A stretch of DNA of 55,578 nucleotides from Acidovorax soli (GCF_900107605.1 NZ_FNQJ01000024.1:1-55578); one strand, 5' to 3'; counted from the first letter of the stretch, positions 1 to 9,670 are shown. Notes: generated from the sequence alone by a model not told the origin. Numbers and translations are program-made.

Positions 1-90
1 GCCGACGGCGCCGGCGTTTAACCCCTATCCCCGATCAGTTCAGGTGGGGGAGTTTGAGGTGGCCATAGGCGGGGGAATTTGGGTGGCCAT
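1..90 (+). mobile_element. Right end of a probable IS21-family element
   Basis: The first 21 bases read as the end of a gene in frame 1 (A-D-G-A-G-V-stop), followed by an untranslated end carrying two tandem imperfect repeats. IS21-family elements finish in this way: istB stops just inside multiple terminal repeats. The rest of the element lies outside the window, so the assignment rests on layout and on my memory of similar ends. Confidence 0.45.
46..90 (+). repeat. Two imperfect direct repeats (terminal repeats)
   Basis: Copy 1 (46-66) reads GGGGGAGTTTGAGGTGGCCAT. Copy 2 (71-90) reads GGGGGAATTTGGGTGGCCAT. They differ by one inserted base and one substitution. Such repeats are the expected transposase binding sites at an IS21-type end. 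They stop about 15 bases before the ATG of the large recombinase gene. Confidence 0.6.
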
Positions 91-104
91 CGGGGCCGGA
101 GGCA

Positions 105-3100
105 ATGTTCAACGACATGTGCAAACACACGCCCGGCCTTGAACGCGTTCGCTCAGGCATGCTCGCACACGTCCTTGAGCAAGGCGTTTTCGAGGCAACC
201 GGTGACCCCGTACTCGGTCGCCTGCTTGCGAGCAGCTCGCGAAGTGGTTTGCCGGGATCTTGTGCCTATGCAGCTTTTCGGACAGCGGAAGTCCACCGAG
301 GCATAACCGCTGCGGGTCTCGCGCCACCTCCTTTGTTCCCACGGAACGCGCAAGCACAAGAAAACATCGCCGGCAGTGAACTGAGCCCGCTCGACCCATT
401 GCTGCGCGAAGAAATTGCACGGGTACGTCAGCGCATTGGCAGTTTGGCGGCTGGACCGGCAGAGAACTGGCTTGTCCATCACAACGCGGTGACGGTCTAC
501 ATGACCGCAGCAATACTTGCCGCGACTGCAATTCGGCCGGTGTCGAGCCCGTTGGAGTCCTTCGGGCAGGTCGACTGGGACGAAAGGTATTTGTTCGTCG
601 TGGACAAAGTTGCCTCCCAACGTCATGACGGCCGGATGGTGGTTCTCCCCAGCGAGTTGGTCCTGCTCTTCCGAGACTTCTACCTGCCCCACCTTCGTCG
701 CCTCGCCTCCTCCCTCAGCAGCCAGGACCCCCCTCTCTCTCAAGAGCTGCAGGCTCTATCTGCGGGTGCAGCCAGTACCGCGATGCCAGCACTTTTCTTC
801 CTCAGAGAAGACCCTGCACGGAATAGCCTGCGCTGGTTCGAAGTATCTGAAGTGACGCTGGACTCGATGGAGGTCTTCTCCTGGCCGTTGCCGTGGAATC
901 TGTTCCGACATCGGACCAGCACGAGCCTTCGCCGATTGGGTCAAGACCCCGAGATCATCGACGGCCTCCTCGGACATGCAGAAGGAGGAACGGCTACATA
1001 CGGACGGTTCTCGGCACGGCTGAGGCTTCAGGATTTGGAGGCTATCCGCCCGGCCCTTGAACAGCTCTTCGCCGCGCTTCAGTTTGCCCCACTTCAAGCG
1101 CCTGGCTGGGACACCACGCCCCTTGATTTTCCCGACCTGACGCCTGGCAAGACATGCCTTGAAGAGGGTGCGCAATTCGGCAGAGCGGCCCGTGAGACTC
1201 GACGCGCGAAACGCCACGCTGACGCACTGACTGAAGCACAAAGTGAGATTCTTCGTTTTGTTGGCGAGCGCCCTGTCGATTCAATCTCAGCCGACGAGTG
1301 GGAGATGCTGAGCCAACGCATGCTGCTCAACGACTCGGGCACCCCGCGAGCACTCGGCTCCCTTCGATACGAAGCGCTTCAGGATTGGATTCGTCAACGC
1401 TGGTGCGCGGATGGGACTCGACCACGTCTCAAAAAGCGCTACCTGCCGGCCTTGGAGGAGCGCACGTTGCTCTCGCATCAAGCTATCGGCAGCCGCCAAA
1501 AGGTAGCGGCGGCACTTCATGCTCTGCAGCCCATCCTTGAAGCGATGGAGCTCTCCCGCACCTCGCTTCGCGAATGTCTTTTCTATGGCACGGCGCTCAC
1601 CGTTCTTGAGTCCAGGGTGACAGAGCCTCCACTGCTCCGAGACCTGCTCGTGGCCAAGAATTTTCGGCTTGTGCATTTCGATCAATCCTACTATCTGGAG
1701 TATTCCCCTGACTTGGACATCGATTCGGGCTGCGCCGTCAAACGCTACCCCATCAGTGTTGCCGCAGCGAACTTCCTTGCCCGCGCCAGTACGACAAAAC
1801 GTGGCCTGGACATGGGCAAGAGCAGTCCTCCCGTTGAGTGGCAAAAGCTCTGCAAAGAGATCGGGCTGCTGGCCCCGCACATAAACACCGCCACTGCAAC
1901 GATCTCTGAAATCGCGCAACTGGTCCATCAAGCAAACCTTCTGGAGTTCCCCGCCTCACTTACGGCCTATCTGAATGGCGACCTCCAATCCGTCGGATTG
2001 CCGCATCGCGACTGGATCAGACTGCGGCACGGTGCGGCCGGTGATTTCGGAACATTCAAAGCATCCGAAACGGAGAGCGGCTCGGAAATTTTCGAGGACG
2101 AGCAAGGCCCACCCAGGATATCTCCAGACCAGCATGAAGTTCATCTATCCGCTCTGGTTGACAGAGATACGGCAGACCATTCGCCACCAACCGGAATGCC
2201 AGATCCCGCCATCTCACAGGAGGCAAGCAAGAAGCTATTCGGCGAGGTGCGGACCATATTCAGAAAACACGCCGCCGCTACCGCTGGTGGGATCGGCCGC
2301 AGAAATATGGACGCGGCACTTTGCAGAGCGCTGGATCAATACCGAGGGTCCGCCGGTAGAAGTTGCCTTCTCCTGGTGGAGTGGGTGCGGCACCTCTTAC
2401 GTAGAAGCACCCGCAAGGGCACCCTTCTTCGCGTCAGTTCTGTCGACAGATATTTCAGCAGCTTGTCACTGTGCTTTCTGGCCGTCGGTTTCGACCACGA
2501 TCTCCTGGCGTGCGAAGAAGAAGATGTCACAGATTTCTACCTGCGTTTGATGGACGCGCGTTCGAGCATTCCAGATCCAACCGAGTCGTCACCAGAGTCC
2601 GGCTCAGAGGTAACAAGGAATGGCTACAAGACCCTCCACCTAGCCCTCCAGTGCCTGAAGGACTTCCACCAAACGATAAACGCTGCGTTCGGAGTCGAAA
2701 ACCCAGATTGGTCAGAAATTTTTTCAGATGGGCCCAGCTTGTTGGTATCCGCTGGCTGCATCACAGAGCTGGAGTACCTCCGCATCAATGCTTGTCTTGC
2801 GCCCATTCCAGCCCAAGCATCCGTGGGCGATCTTCAATGCGCGTTCATCAATCTGTTGATGTACCGATTCGGCTTGCGCGGGATGGAGGCCGCATGTCTG
2901 TTGCGATCTGACTGGACGGAGCCGGCGCCGGACTGTGTGGTGCTCATGGTTCGGAGCAATCATTTGCGCCGGCTGAAATCGCCAGCAAGCCGTCGCCAAG
3001 TTCCACTCCTCTTTCGGCTGACGGATCACGAGAGGGCAATCATCGAGCAATGCTTCCTAGTACGACAGGCCACCCCGGTCTTGCATGACAAAGACGAACT

Positions 3101-4250
3101 CTTCCCGACCGAGTTTGGGCTAGATGGTTTGGAAGAGCGGCGAGGACTACTCAGAAGAATTGGTGCTGTCATTCAACAGGTAACCCGCAACGTTCAACTC
3201 AGTCCGCATCACAACCGACACACGTTTGCGAACAGGGTGGCTGAGCTCTTGGGCCTCAGCACATTGAATCTGAATCCGGTTGATAGTGGCAACGCCGCAC
3301 ATCAGAATGCGAGGCGGCTTCTTCTAGGAAGTGATGGATCGACACGCCGCTGTTCGTGGGCTATCGCCCGACTACTGGGTCATGCACAGCCTGCTACAAC
3401 GTTTCGAAGTTATTTACATTATTTTCCTAAGCAGGCGATCTACTCTGTCCAGATGCAGACTTTCACGCAGCAGGAAAGGTCCAAATATCTCCAAGAAAAT
3501 TTGATTGACCTAGACAATGTCGTGCTACACCATGATTACCTAAGCACATCCGACCCTTATTTACGCGCAGCAACTACAAGCCCCCTCACACCAGTGACGG
3601 CCCTCAAATTTGTTCGGATGCTTGTTCTACGGAGGAATTTCGGAATCGCTCAGCAGGAGACAAATGTCTCAGACCAAAATGCAAAGCGTCTAGAGAATTT
3701 ATTGATAGAAACGGGCCACATAGTTTCAAGAAACAAATCAGGCTCGCACCCACTTGACTGGCTTTCTGGCATTCAACCGACACGCTGGGCTGAACTAATT
3801 CGGCATGCCGATCACGTGGAGTGGGATCAAACCCCATTGAAAGAAACCTCTTATTCCAATGCGGAAATTCGCTCCTTCATCGGTCCCTCACGACAGGTGC
3901 TTTTGTGGAAAAAAGAGCACTTTGAATTTTTAAAGCATGTGGTTGATTTATGGAGGCTTGATGATAAATCCTTTCATCTTTTTACAAATTCACGCTCAGA
4001 TTCCATTCGGGCATTCGCGAATGAAAATGGCTTCAACCTATCCCAAAATCGTGACTTAAATATTGAAGGGCGCAGGCTTCAGGTGGACCCTGCAAGACTC
4101 GGATCTCCCCTCGTCAGCATTATTGATCGCAGTGCAGTAAATGGATTAAGAGGTCATGGAGTCATTCGTTCGAGCCAAGAATTTTTATTAATATTCTTGA
4201 TTACTTTAGCACTCGCGTTGTCAGCTCGCCAGAGCGATCTGACAACGTAG
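105..4250 (+). CDS. Giant protein with two tyrosine-recombinase catalytic domains
   Basis: A 1381-residue protein, three to four times the usual integrase length. Domain 1 (about 125-310) has Arg144, a degenerate N-L-F-R-H box (265-269) in which the first His is Asn, LLGH (288-291) and Tyr299. Domain 2 (about 900-1110) has the canonical set: Arg in GLRGMEA near 924, HHNRH near 1035-1039, LLGH near 1089-1092 and a Tyr near 1104. These residues cut and rejoin DNA in the XerC/lambda-Int family. The C-terminal 250 residues match nothing I recognise, and from about base 3400 the DNA turns markedly AT-rich. The frame is open back to base 69, and an IS end lies directly upstream, so the original N-terminus may be lost. 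The gene converges on the minus-strand gene ending at 4261. It is likely an island-type integrase; the real start is uncertain. Confidence 0.75.
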   Translation: MFNDMCKHTPGLERVRSGMLAHVLEQGVFEATGDPVLGRLLASSSRSGLPGSCAYAAFRTAEVHRGITAAGLAPPPLFPRNAQAQENIAGSELSPLDPLLREEIARVRQRIGSLAAGPAENWLVHHNAVTVYMTAAILAATAIRPVSSPLESFGQVDWDERYLFVVDKVASQRHDGRMVVLPSELVLLFRDFYLPHLRRLASSLSSQDPPLSQELQALSAGAASTAMPALFFLREDPARNSLRWFEVSEVTLDSMEVFSWPLPWNLFRHRTSTSLRRLGQDPEIIDGLLGHAEGGTATYGRFSARLRLQDLEAIRPALEQLFAALQFAPLQAPGWDTTPLDFPDLTPGKTCLEEGAQFGRAARETRRAKRHADALTEAQSEILRFVGERPVDSISADEWEMLSQRMLLNDSGTPRALGSLRYEALQDWIRQRWCADGTRPRLKKRYLPALEERTLLSHQAIGSRQKVAAALHALQPILEAMELSRTSLRECLFYGTALTVLESRVTEPPLLRDLLVAKNFRLVHFDQSYYLEYSPDLDIDSGCAVKRYPISVAAANFLARASTTKRGLDMGKSSPPVEWQKLCKEIGLLAPHINTATATISEIAQLVHQANLLEFPASLTAYLNGDLQSVGLPHRDWIRLRHGAAGDFGTFKASETESGSEIFEDEQGPPRISPDQHEVHLSALVDRDTADHSPPTGMPDPAISQEASKKLFGEVRTIFRKHAAATAGGIGRRNMDAALCRALDQYRGSAGRSCLLLVEWVRHLLRRSTRKGTLLRVSSVDRYFSSLSLCFLAVGFDHDLLACEEEDVTDFYLRLMDARSSIPDPTESSPESGSEVTRNGYKTLHLALQCLKDFHQTINAAFGVENPDWSEIFSDGPSLLVSAGCITELEYLRINACLAPIPAQASVGDLQCAFINLLMYRFGLRGMEAACLLRSDWTEPAPDCVVLMVRSNHLRRLKSPASRRQVPLLFRLTDHERAIIEQCFLVRQATPVLHDKDELFPTEFGLDGLEERRGLLRRIGAVIQQVTRNVQLSPHHNRHTFANRVAELLGLSTLNLNPVDSGNAAHQNARRLLLGSDGSTRRCSWAIARLLGHAQPATTFRSYLHYFPKQAIYSVQMQTFTQQERSKYLQENLIDLDNVVLHHDYLSTSDPYLRAATTSPLTPVTALKFVRMLVLRRNFGIAQQETNVSDQNAKRLENLLIETGHIVSRNKSGSHPLDWLSGIQPTRWAELIRHADHVEWDQTPLKETSYSNAEIRSFIGPSRQVLLWKKEHFEFLKHVVDLWRLDDKSFHLFTNSRSDSIRAFANENGFNLSQNRDLNIEGRRLQVDPARLGSPLVSIIDRSAVNGLRGHGVIRSSQEFLLIFLITLALALSARQSDLTT

Positions 4251-4260
4251 CCCAATAATA

Positions 4261-5070
4261 TTAATCTACTAAACGGGGTTCGGCAAAGCAAGAAAAACAA
4301 AGCACTTCGCGCCCAAGATGGTCCAACGTTTGCCTTGCTCGGACATGTACTTCTGAACCAACTTGCGCAAGCTCTGCCACCTGAACAAGTGGTAACTCAT
4401 CCTCTAGATAATGAACATCCATAACCCTCCTTTCAACCTGCATTAATAAAACTTTCTTTCCCACGTCAAAACCTAGCATCCGACCATAAAGAGAAATCTG
4501 CTTTGGCTCATAACAAGCCAGGTTCGCACGAGGCGCAAATTTGCCCTTCAAATCAATATTTATACCGCAAAAATCAACATGAATGGGAGCCTTGATCTTT
4601 CTATTGGCCAAGGTACGTAATGCATCTTGCGCAACAGTCCGCACACTTTCCCTCTCACAGTCTGAAAGTTGATTTTCATCTAAATAATTTTGATCGTTTT
4701 GCGCCGAGTAACCCAACATTTTCTGCAAAGTCGCGCCAATGAGACGAATCGCCTTTGATTTATCAAACGCACCTTCTTCTGCATAACAGAACAATCGCAA
4801 TTGCAAAATCGTTCCACCAGGTTTACTGCGCGCGGCTGATTCAATCAATAGCAGCTCAGGCTCGCACAAACGTTCGCTGGCTAATATATTTTTCAGCGCA
4901 GCAGCCATGGAGCTCATCTCGCCAAATCGCAAATCCGCCAACCCGCCACCGACCTCAACACCCTCTTCATCAATAACAGCTGTTAGTTGATGACTTACTT
5001 TTTGCTCCAAAATTACGATTAATTCACCATTCCTTGTTGACTGAAAAGCCAATGCATTTTCATTAACCAT
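4261..5070 (-). CDS. Hypothetical protein, convergent with the large recombinase
   Basis: A 269-residue protein of no family I recognise. It has no signal peptide or membrane segment, and is a mix of predicted strands and helices. The C-terminal part (…EVHVRARQTLDHLGREVL…) ends with two cysteines in CFSCF. An AGGAG ribosome-binding site sits just before the ATG. The gene shares the AT-rich composition of the recombinase C-terminus rather than that of the GC-rich genes to its right, so the two probably arrived together. Only 10 bases separate the two stop codons. Upstream, on the other strand, is the candidate structured RNA. Function unknown. Confidence 0.7.
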   Translation of the reverse strand: MVNENALAFQSTRNGELIVILEQKVSHQLTAVIDEEGVEVGGGLADLRFGEMSSMAAALKNILASERLCEPELLLIESAARSKPGGTILQLRLFCYAEEGAFDKSKAIRLIGATLQKMLGYSAQNDQNYLDENQLSDCERESVRTVAQDALRTLANRKIKAPIHVDFCGINIDLKGKFAPRANLACYEPKQISLYGRMLGFDVGKKVLLMQVERRVMDVHYLEDELPLVQVAELAQVGSEVHVRARQTLDHLGREVLCFSCFAEPRLVD

Positions 5071-5104
5071 AAATACTCCTAAAACTAGAAATTGGGGTCG
5101 TGGA

Positions 5105-5404
5105 ATTCAATGCCGCACGACAAACGGCAGCTCGCGACGAAAGCGAGTCAAATGAAATAGGGATGAAAGCGCTATCGTTCGGATAGCGAATTTGACAGGT
5201 CGCGCGAAGTGCGCAGCCAGTAGAAAAGCATCGGCGCAGCATGCCGTCGATGAAAATTGAGCGATAGACGAACCGCTTGGAATCAAAGAGACATTAGTGG
5301 CGAAGTTTCGCCAAAAAATGTTCTTTTAAATGATGATTGCCACGCTGGTAGGAGCAACCAATTTTGATGAGCACGACGAACTTAAATCGTCGGCTTATTT
5401 TTTA
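5105..5404 (+). ncRNA. Candidate structured non-coding RNA, unrecognised family
   Basis: No convincing gene lies here, but the plus strand is full of exact complementary segments. Stems: TGCCG/CGGCA (5111-5115/5125-5129); CTCGC/GCGAG (5131-5135/5143-5147); GTCAAAT/ATTTGAC (5147-5153/5190-5196) enclosing CGCTATC/GATAGCG (5170-5176/5182-5188); GCGC/GCGC (5202-5205/5211-5214); CATCG/CGATG (5229-5233/5248-5252); long-range AAAATTG/CAATTTT (5253-5259/5359-5365). The long-range stem encloses an arm with AATCA/TGATT (5281-5285/5334-5338), ACATT/AATGT (5291-5295/5317-5321) and GGCGA/TCGCC (5299-5303/5308-5312). An intrinsic terminator follows at 5371-5404. No clean promoter is visible; transcription could begin inside the 5' part of the opposing gene. 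The ends are approximate and the family is unknown to me. Confidence 0.5.
5371..5404 (+). terminator. Intrinsic terminator of the candidate RNA
   Basis: GC(A)CGACGA and TCGTCGGC pair as an eight-base-pair stem with one bulged A around the loop ACTTAAA. A T-rich run (TTATTTTTT) follows on the plus strand only. No plus-strand protein gene ends nearby, so the terminator points to a short plus-strand transcript from the preceding 300 bases. Confidence 0.55.
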
Positions 5405-5442
5405 GGGGTAGTTTTCCCCATTGAGAGGCTGGAAGATACGAG

Positions 5443-5730
5443 CTACCAGTCAATCAAAATATAGGTCGGGCCGTTGAAGGCTGCGACTATTCGTAAAACA
5501 GGGTTTCCCTGTCTTGAAGGATCGCCATTTGCAGGCGTTCTGGTCGACACGCTGGCAACCAGTGGAGCAATTTTAGCCTGAAGCTGGATTTTCGCGCCAG
5601 AGCTGCTTGACGGTGGGCGTGAATACCCTGTCCAGCTTAATGAAGAGCTCAACTGCTCGGCTGTTGACTTCCATGCAACCGTAACCCACCGGGGGTGGTA
5701 GTACCCCAAGCCAAACTCAGCGTTCGATGA
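5443..5730 (-). pseudogene. Possible C-terminal gene remnant
   Basis: An open frame of about 95 codons lies directly behind the higA stop, in the same frame, and ends …PTYILIDW-stop. It has no good start codon (TTG at 5709 is the only candidate) and no ribosome-binding site. The residue pattern (Ser-rich, then alternating hydrophobic strands) looks like the tail of a beta-rich protein, possibly phage or surface derived, but I recognise no family. It may be a scrap left by rearrangement or chance open frame. Confidence 0.22.
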
Positions 5731-6102
5731 TCACACTGCAGCCGTCTCCGCAATCAGCACTTCGGCCGGGATGCCCAGGCCTTTGTGCAGTCTGCGGATC
5801 ATGGCCAGCGTCAGCGGGCGCTTGCGGCTCAGGACTTCGTAGACGCGGTTGCTTTTGCCAATGATTGGCTCAAGATCTTTGACGGACATACCGTTCTGAT
5901 CCATGCGGAATTTGATGGCTTCTACCGGATCTGGCGCGGTTATGGGCATGTGCTTGGCCTCGTAGGCTTGCACCAGCGTGGCCAGGATGTCCAAGCGATC
6001 CCCCTCTGGCGTACCCAGATCAGGGTCGGACTCCATCAAGGCCGAAATCTCTTTGAGCGTGGCCTTGTAGTCGGCTTCGGTGCGGATAGGGCGGATGTCC
6101 AT
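5731..6102 (-). CDS. higA: HigA-type antitoxin (XRE family)
   Basis: A 123-residue antitoxin of a type II toxin-antitoxin pair. The N-terminal half carries the HigA signature (RPIRTEADY…, DPDLGTPEGDRLDIL). The C-terminal half is an XRE helix-turn-helix (about 60-115: MDQNGMSVKDLEPIIG…VYEVLSRKRPLT) that would bind the operon promoter and the HigB toxin. The gene is full length for the family and follows the higB remnant by 18 bases, in the usual toxin-first HigBA order. Because the toxin is broken, the antitoxin may now be an orphan regulator. Confidence 0.88.
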   Translation of the reverse strand: MDIRPIRTEADYKATLKEISALMESDPDLGTPEGDRLDILATLVQAYEAKHMPITAPDPVEAIKFRMDQNGMSVKDLEPIIGKSNRVYEVLSRKRPLTLAMIRRLHKGLGIPAEVLIAETAAV

Positions 6103-6120
6103 GTTTTCCTCCGTGGCCGG

Positions 6121-6320
6121 TCAGGCCATTTCAATGGTTTCTGCGTCCACTGCGTCGTACTCCTTGTGGGTGCCGACAAACTTCACGTAGACGATCTGCA
6201 ACTTGTACGCAATGGCCACGATCAGCCGGTAGTCATTGCCTTTGATGTTGAAGACCACGCGACGGTTCTTCAGCACGCTGGCGCTGCAGCACTGCGCCTT
6301 GATGTCAACGGGCTGGCTCC
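6121..6320 (-). pseudogene. higB: HigB toxin, 5'-truncated
   Basis: The last 60 or so codons match a HigB/RelE-type mRNA interferase (…DIKAQ, LKNRRVVFNI, GNDYRLIVAIAY, VYVKFVGTHKEYDAVDA). Intact HigB proteins are about 95-105 residues. Upstream of W-S-Q-P-V-D the reading frame runs into unrelated low-quality sequence that overlaps a plus-strand gene fragment. About one third of the toxin, including its start, has been replaced at a junction near 6315-6325. It is probably inactive. Confidence 0.7.
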
Positions 6321-6422
6321 ACCTATGAACAGATCGGTGGCAGCTACAGCTTGAGCGGTATCCGCACGCTCGCAAAGGGCTTGCTTGATGCCGTGAAAGC
6401 CTTCGGTACCAAGAATCCCTGA
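6315..6422 (+). pseudogene. C-terminal fragment of an unidentified gene
   Basis: Plus-strand codons from 6315 read G-S-T-Y-E-Q-I-G-G-S-Y-S-L-S and end …AFGTKNP-stop at 6420-6422. The residues look like a real helical protein terminus, and the fragment begins exactly where HigB homology ends. I take it as the tail of a gene joined to higB by a deletion or insertion. Family not recognised. Confidence 0.3.
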
Positions 6423-6469
6423 GCGAAGCGCTCATCAATATTGGCGCGTCGGTTCGCCCCGGAGTCAGG

Positions 6470-9400
6470 CTAGGTGCCGCCCCAGTTGTCCCCAAACACC
6501 TGCGCCTGCCGCAGCACCAAGTCCACAGCCTCTTCCTGCAAGTCCGGCGGGTACTTGTACTTACGCAAGACCCGCTTGACCATCAGCCGCAGCTTGGCCC
6601 GCACGCTCTCACGCTCAGACCAGTCCACCGTTAGGTTCTGGCGCAGGTTCTCGGTCAGCTCGTGGGCGATCTTCTTGAGGGTTTCGTCGGTAAGCTCTCG
6701 GACCGCCGATTCATTGGTGGCCAGGGCGTCGTAGAACCGCACCTCGTCTTCGGAGAGGCCAAGCAATTCGCCCCGGCTGGCTGCCTCCCGGAACTTCTTG
6801 GCCATCTCCACCAGCTCTTCCATCACCTGCGCGGTTTCAATCGAGCGGTTCTGGTAGCGCTTGATCACGTTGCCCAGCAGGTCGGAGAACTTCTTTTCCT
6901 GAACGACGTTGCTGCCGAAGCGGCTCTTGATCTCACCTTCGAGCAGGCGTTCGAGCAGTTCCACCGCCAGATTCTTCTCGGGCAAGTTCTTCACCTGCGC
7001 CAGGAATTCGTCGTCCAGCAGGCCAATGTTGGGTTTGTCCAAACCCACGGCGTCGAAGATGTCCACCACCTGGTCGGACACCACGGCGTTGCTGATGATC
7101 TGCCGGATGGCTTCGTCGCGCTGCTCGTCGGTGCGCTTCTTGGCGGTGATGTCCCGTTTGGTCAGAATGACCTTGACGGCCTGCATGAAGGCGACTTCCT
7201 CCCGCACTGCCTTGGCTTCGTCCAGCGTGCAGCACAGCGAGAAGGCTTGGGTCAATGCCAGGGTGGTGTCTGCAAAACGGCGTTTGCCGTCCTTGCCGCC
7301 TTCTTCCCGCAGGCCCAATATATGGTTGGCAGCCTTGGCCAGGGTTTGGTGCCCCCCGGTTAGGAAGTCGCTGTAATCGCAGCCATGCAGCATGGATTGC
7401 AGGACATCGAGTTTTTCCATGAGGACGCTGTACGCCTCGCGGGCATCCACGGTGGGAGTACCCCGGCCTTTGCTGGCGGTGTACTCCTTCATGGCGGCTT
7501 TCAGCTCGTTGCCGATGCCAATGTAGTCCACCACCAGGCCGCCTTGCTTGCCCTTGAAGACGCGGTTCACGCGAGCAATGGCCTGCATGAGGTTGTGGCC
7601 CTTCATGGGCTTGTCCACGTACAGTGTGTGCACGCAGGGGGCATCAAAGCCGGTGAGCCACATATCGCGCACGATGACCAGGCGCAGCGGGTCAGCGGGG
7701 TCTTTGAAGCGCTTTTCCAGTCGTTTTTTGACCTTGCCGTCGTAGATATGGGGGCGCAGCAGGGCTTTGTCGCTGGCTGAGCCGGTCATCACGATCTTGA
7801 TCGCGCCTTTCTCGGGGTCTGGGTCGTGCCAGTCAGGGCGCAGCTTGATGATCTCGTCGTACAGGTGAACGCAGATTTCACGGCTCATGGCCACCACCAT
7901 GGCCTTGCCCGATTGGGCTGCGCTGCGCTCTTCAAAGTGGGCGATCAGGTCGGCGGCCACGCTGGCCACACGGGGTTCTGCGCCGACGATCTTTTCCAGG
8001 GCGGCCCAGCGGCTTTTGAGCTTGGCCTGTTGGCTTTCTTCTTCGTCCTCTGCCAGCTCGTCCACTTCATCGTCAATGCTGGGCAGGTCTTCGTCTTTGA
8101 GTCGCAGCTTGGCCAGGCGCGACTCGTAGTAGATGGCCACAGTGGCGCCATCTTCCTTGGCCTGCTGCATGTCGTAGACGTGGATGTACTCGCCAAACAC
8201 CGCACGGGTGTCGTGGTCGGTACTGCTGACTGGTGTGCCGGTGAAGCCCACAAAGGTGGCATTGGGCAAAGCATCGCGCAGGTGCTGGGCGTAGCCCGCC
8301 TGGTACTTCTCTTCCCCAGGCTTGCCTTTGAGGGTGGCCTTGAAACCGTATTGGGTGCGGTGTGCTTCGTCCGCGATCACCACGATATTGCTGCGCTCGG
8401 ACAGCACCGGGAAGATGTCTTCATCCTCCCCTGGCATGAACTTCTGGATGGTGGCGAAGATGATGCCGCCCGAGGGGCGGTTGCCCAGCTTGGCGCGTAG
8501 GTCTGGACGGGTCAGAGCCTGGGTCGGCTGCTCGCGCAAAAGGTCTTGGGCCAGGCTGAACACGCCAAAGAGTTGCCCGTCCAGGTCATTGCGGTCGGTG
8601 ATGACCACGATGGTGGGGTTCTCCATCGCCGCTTCTTGCATCACACGGGCGGCAAAGCAGGTCATGGTGATGCTCTTGCCGCTGCCCTGGGTGTGCCACA
8701 CAACGCCGCCTTTGCGGGAAGCTCCGGGCCGGGAGGCGGCCACCACTTCTTCGATGGCGGCGCGCACCGCGTGGAACTGGTGATAGCCCGCGATCTTCTT
8801 GACGAGCTGGCCGTCATCCTCGAACAGAACGAAGTAACGGATGTAGTCCAGCAGGTACTGCGGGGCCAGCACGCCACGCACCAGGGTTTGCAGTTCTTGA
8901 AACTGCCCCAGTGGGTCGAGGTTCACCCCATCAATGGTGCGCCAAGCCATGAAGCGCTCGGCATTGGCAGACAGCGAACCCATCAGCGCATCGGTGCCAT
9001 CCGAGATCACCAGCACCTCGTTGTACTGGAACACGTCCGGGATTTGCTCCTTGTACGTCTCGATCTGGTCGAAGGCTTTCCAGATGTTGGCGTTCTCGTC
9101 TGCGGGGTTTTTGAGTTCCAGCAGCACCAGCGGCAGACCATTGACGAACAGGATGATGTCGGGGCGGCGGGTTTTGTGGGGACCTTTGATGGTGAACTGG
9201 TTGACGGCCCACCATTCGTTCTTCTCGGGGTGTGCCCAGTCAATCAGTCGCACAAAGTCGCCGCGTGTTTCGCCGTCCTTCTGATACTGGACGGGGATAC
9301 CACCCACCAGCATCTTGTGAAACGCGCGGTTGGCCGACAGCAGGGATGGGATGCCAAGATCCGTGACTTGCTTGATGGCATCTTCACGGGCAGCGGCTGG

Positions 9401-9577
9401 TACCCCGGGGTTCAGGCGGTTGATGGCCTCGCGCAGCCGAAAGGGCAGCAGCACCTGCCGGTAGTCCGCGCGCTCTGGCGTGGTGCCGTCAAAGGCAATG
9501 TCAGGCCCGTAGCGGTGGGTGTAGCCCACGTCTTGCAGCCAGGCCAGCGTTTCGCGTTCCAGTTGGTCTTCGGTCAC
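6470..9577 (-). CDS. hsdR: Type I restriction enzyme, R (motor/nuclease) subunit
   Basis: A 1035-residue HsdR, full length. The N-terminal PD-(D/E)xK nuclease shows Asp140 and Glu154-x-Lys156 (RPDIILF…LLELK). The SF2 translocase has Walker A TQGSGKS (296-302), DEAH (403-406) and later helicase motifs including [10 protein letters not shown] and a [12 protein letters not shown] motif VI. The C-terminal helical part contacts the methylase core. It cuts DNA distant from unmodified target sites, using ATP to translocate. The start codon is GTG. It is last in the hsdM-hsdS-AlbA_2-hsdR operon, 93 bases after its neighbour. Confidence 0.96.
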   Translation of the reverse strand: MTEDQLERETLAWLQDVGYTHRYGPDIAFDGTTPERADYRQVLLPFRLREAINRLNPGVPAAAREDAIKQVTDLGIPSLLSANRAFHKMLVGGIPVQYQKDGETRGDFVRLIDWAHPEKNEWWAVNQFTIKGPHKTRRPDIILFVNGLPLVLLELKNPADENANIWKAFDQIETYKEQIPDVFQYNEVLVISDGTDALMGSLSANAERFMAWRTIDGVNLDPLGQFQELQTLVRGVLAPQYLLDYIRYFVLFEDDGQLVKKIAGYHQFHAVRAAIEEVVAASRPGASRKGGVVWHTQGSGKSITMTCFAARVMQEAAMENPTIVVITDRNDLDGQLFGVFSLAQDLLREQPTQALTRPDLRAKLGNRPSGGIIFATIQKFMPGEDEDIFPVLSERSNIVVIADEAHRTQYGFKATLKGKPGEEKYQAGYAQHLRDALPNATFVGFTGTPVSSTDHDTRAVFGEYIHVYDMQQAKEDGATVAIYYESRLAKLRLKDEDLPSIDDEVDELAEDEEESQQAKLKSRWAALEKIVGAEPRVASVAADLIAHFEERSAAQSGKAMVVAMSREICVHLYDEIIKLRPDWHDPDPEKGAIKIVMTGSASDKALLRPHIYDGKVKKRLEKRFKDPADPLRLVIVRDMWLTGFDAPCVHTLYVDKPMKGHNLMQAIARVNRVFKGKQGGLVVDYIGIGNELKAAMKEYTASKGRGTPTVDAREAYSVLMEKLDVLQSMLHGCDYSDFLTGGHQTLAKAANHILGLREEGGKDGKRRFADTTLALTQAFSLCCTLDEAKAVREEVAFMQAVKVILTKRDITAKKRTDEQRDEAIRQIISNAVVSDQVVDIFDAVGLDKPNIGLLDDEFLAQVKNLPEKNLAVELLERLLEGEIKSRFGSNVVQEKKFSDLLGNVIKRYQNRSIETAQVMEELVEMAKKFREAASRGELLGLSEDEVRFYDALATNESAVRELTDETLKKIAHELTENLRQNLTVDWSERESVRAKLRLMVKRVLRKYKYPPDLQEEAVDLVLRQAQVFGDNWGGT

Positions 9578-9670
9578 GGCTCCCTCTCGCTTTTTTGTCC
9601 TGTGGCTACAGCTTCATCAGCTCGATGTAGCGCAGGTACCTGTTGCAGGCCCCCGCAGAAAGCCCCCCGA

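Noticed and set aside
5105..5404. Retron msr-msd or group II intron as the structured RNA
   Set aside because: No reverse transcriptase is nearby, no domain V-like hairpin is present, and no terminal inverted repeats of a retron were found.
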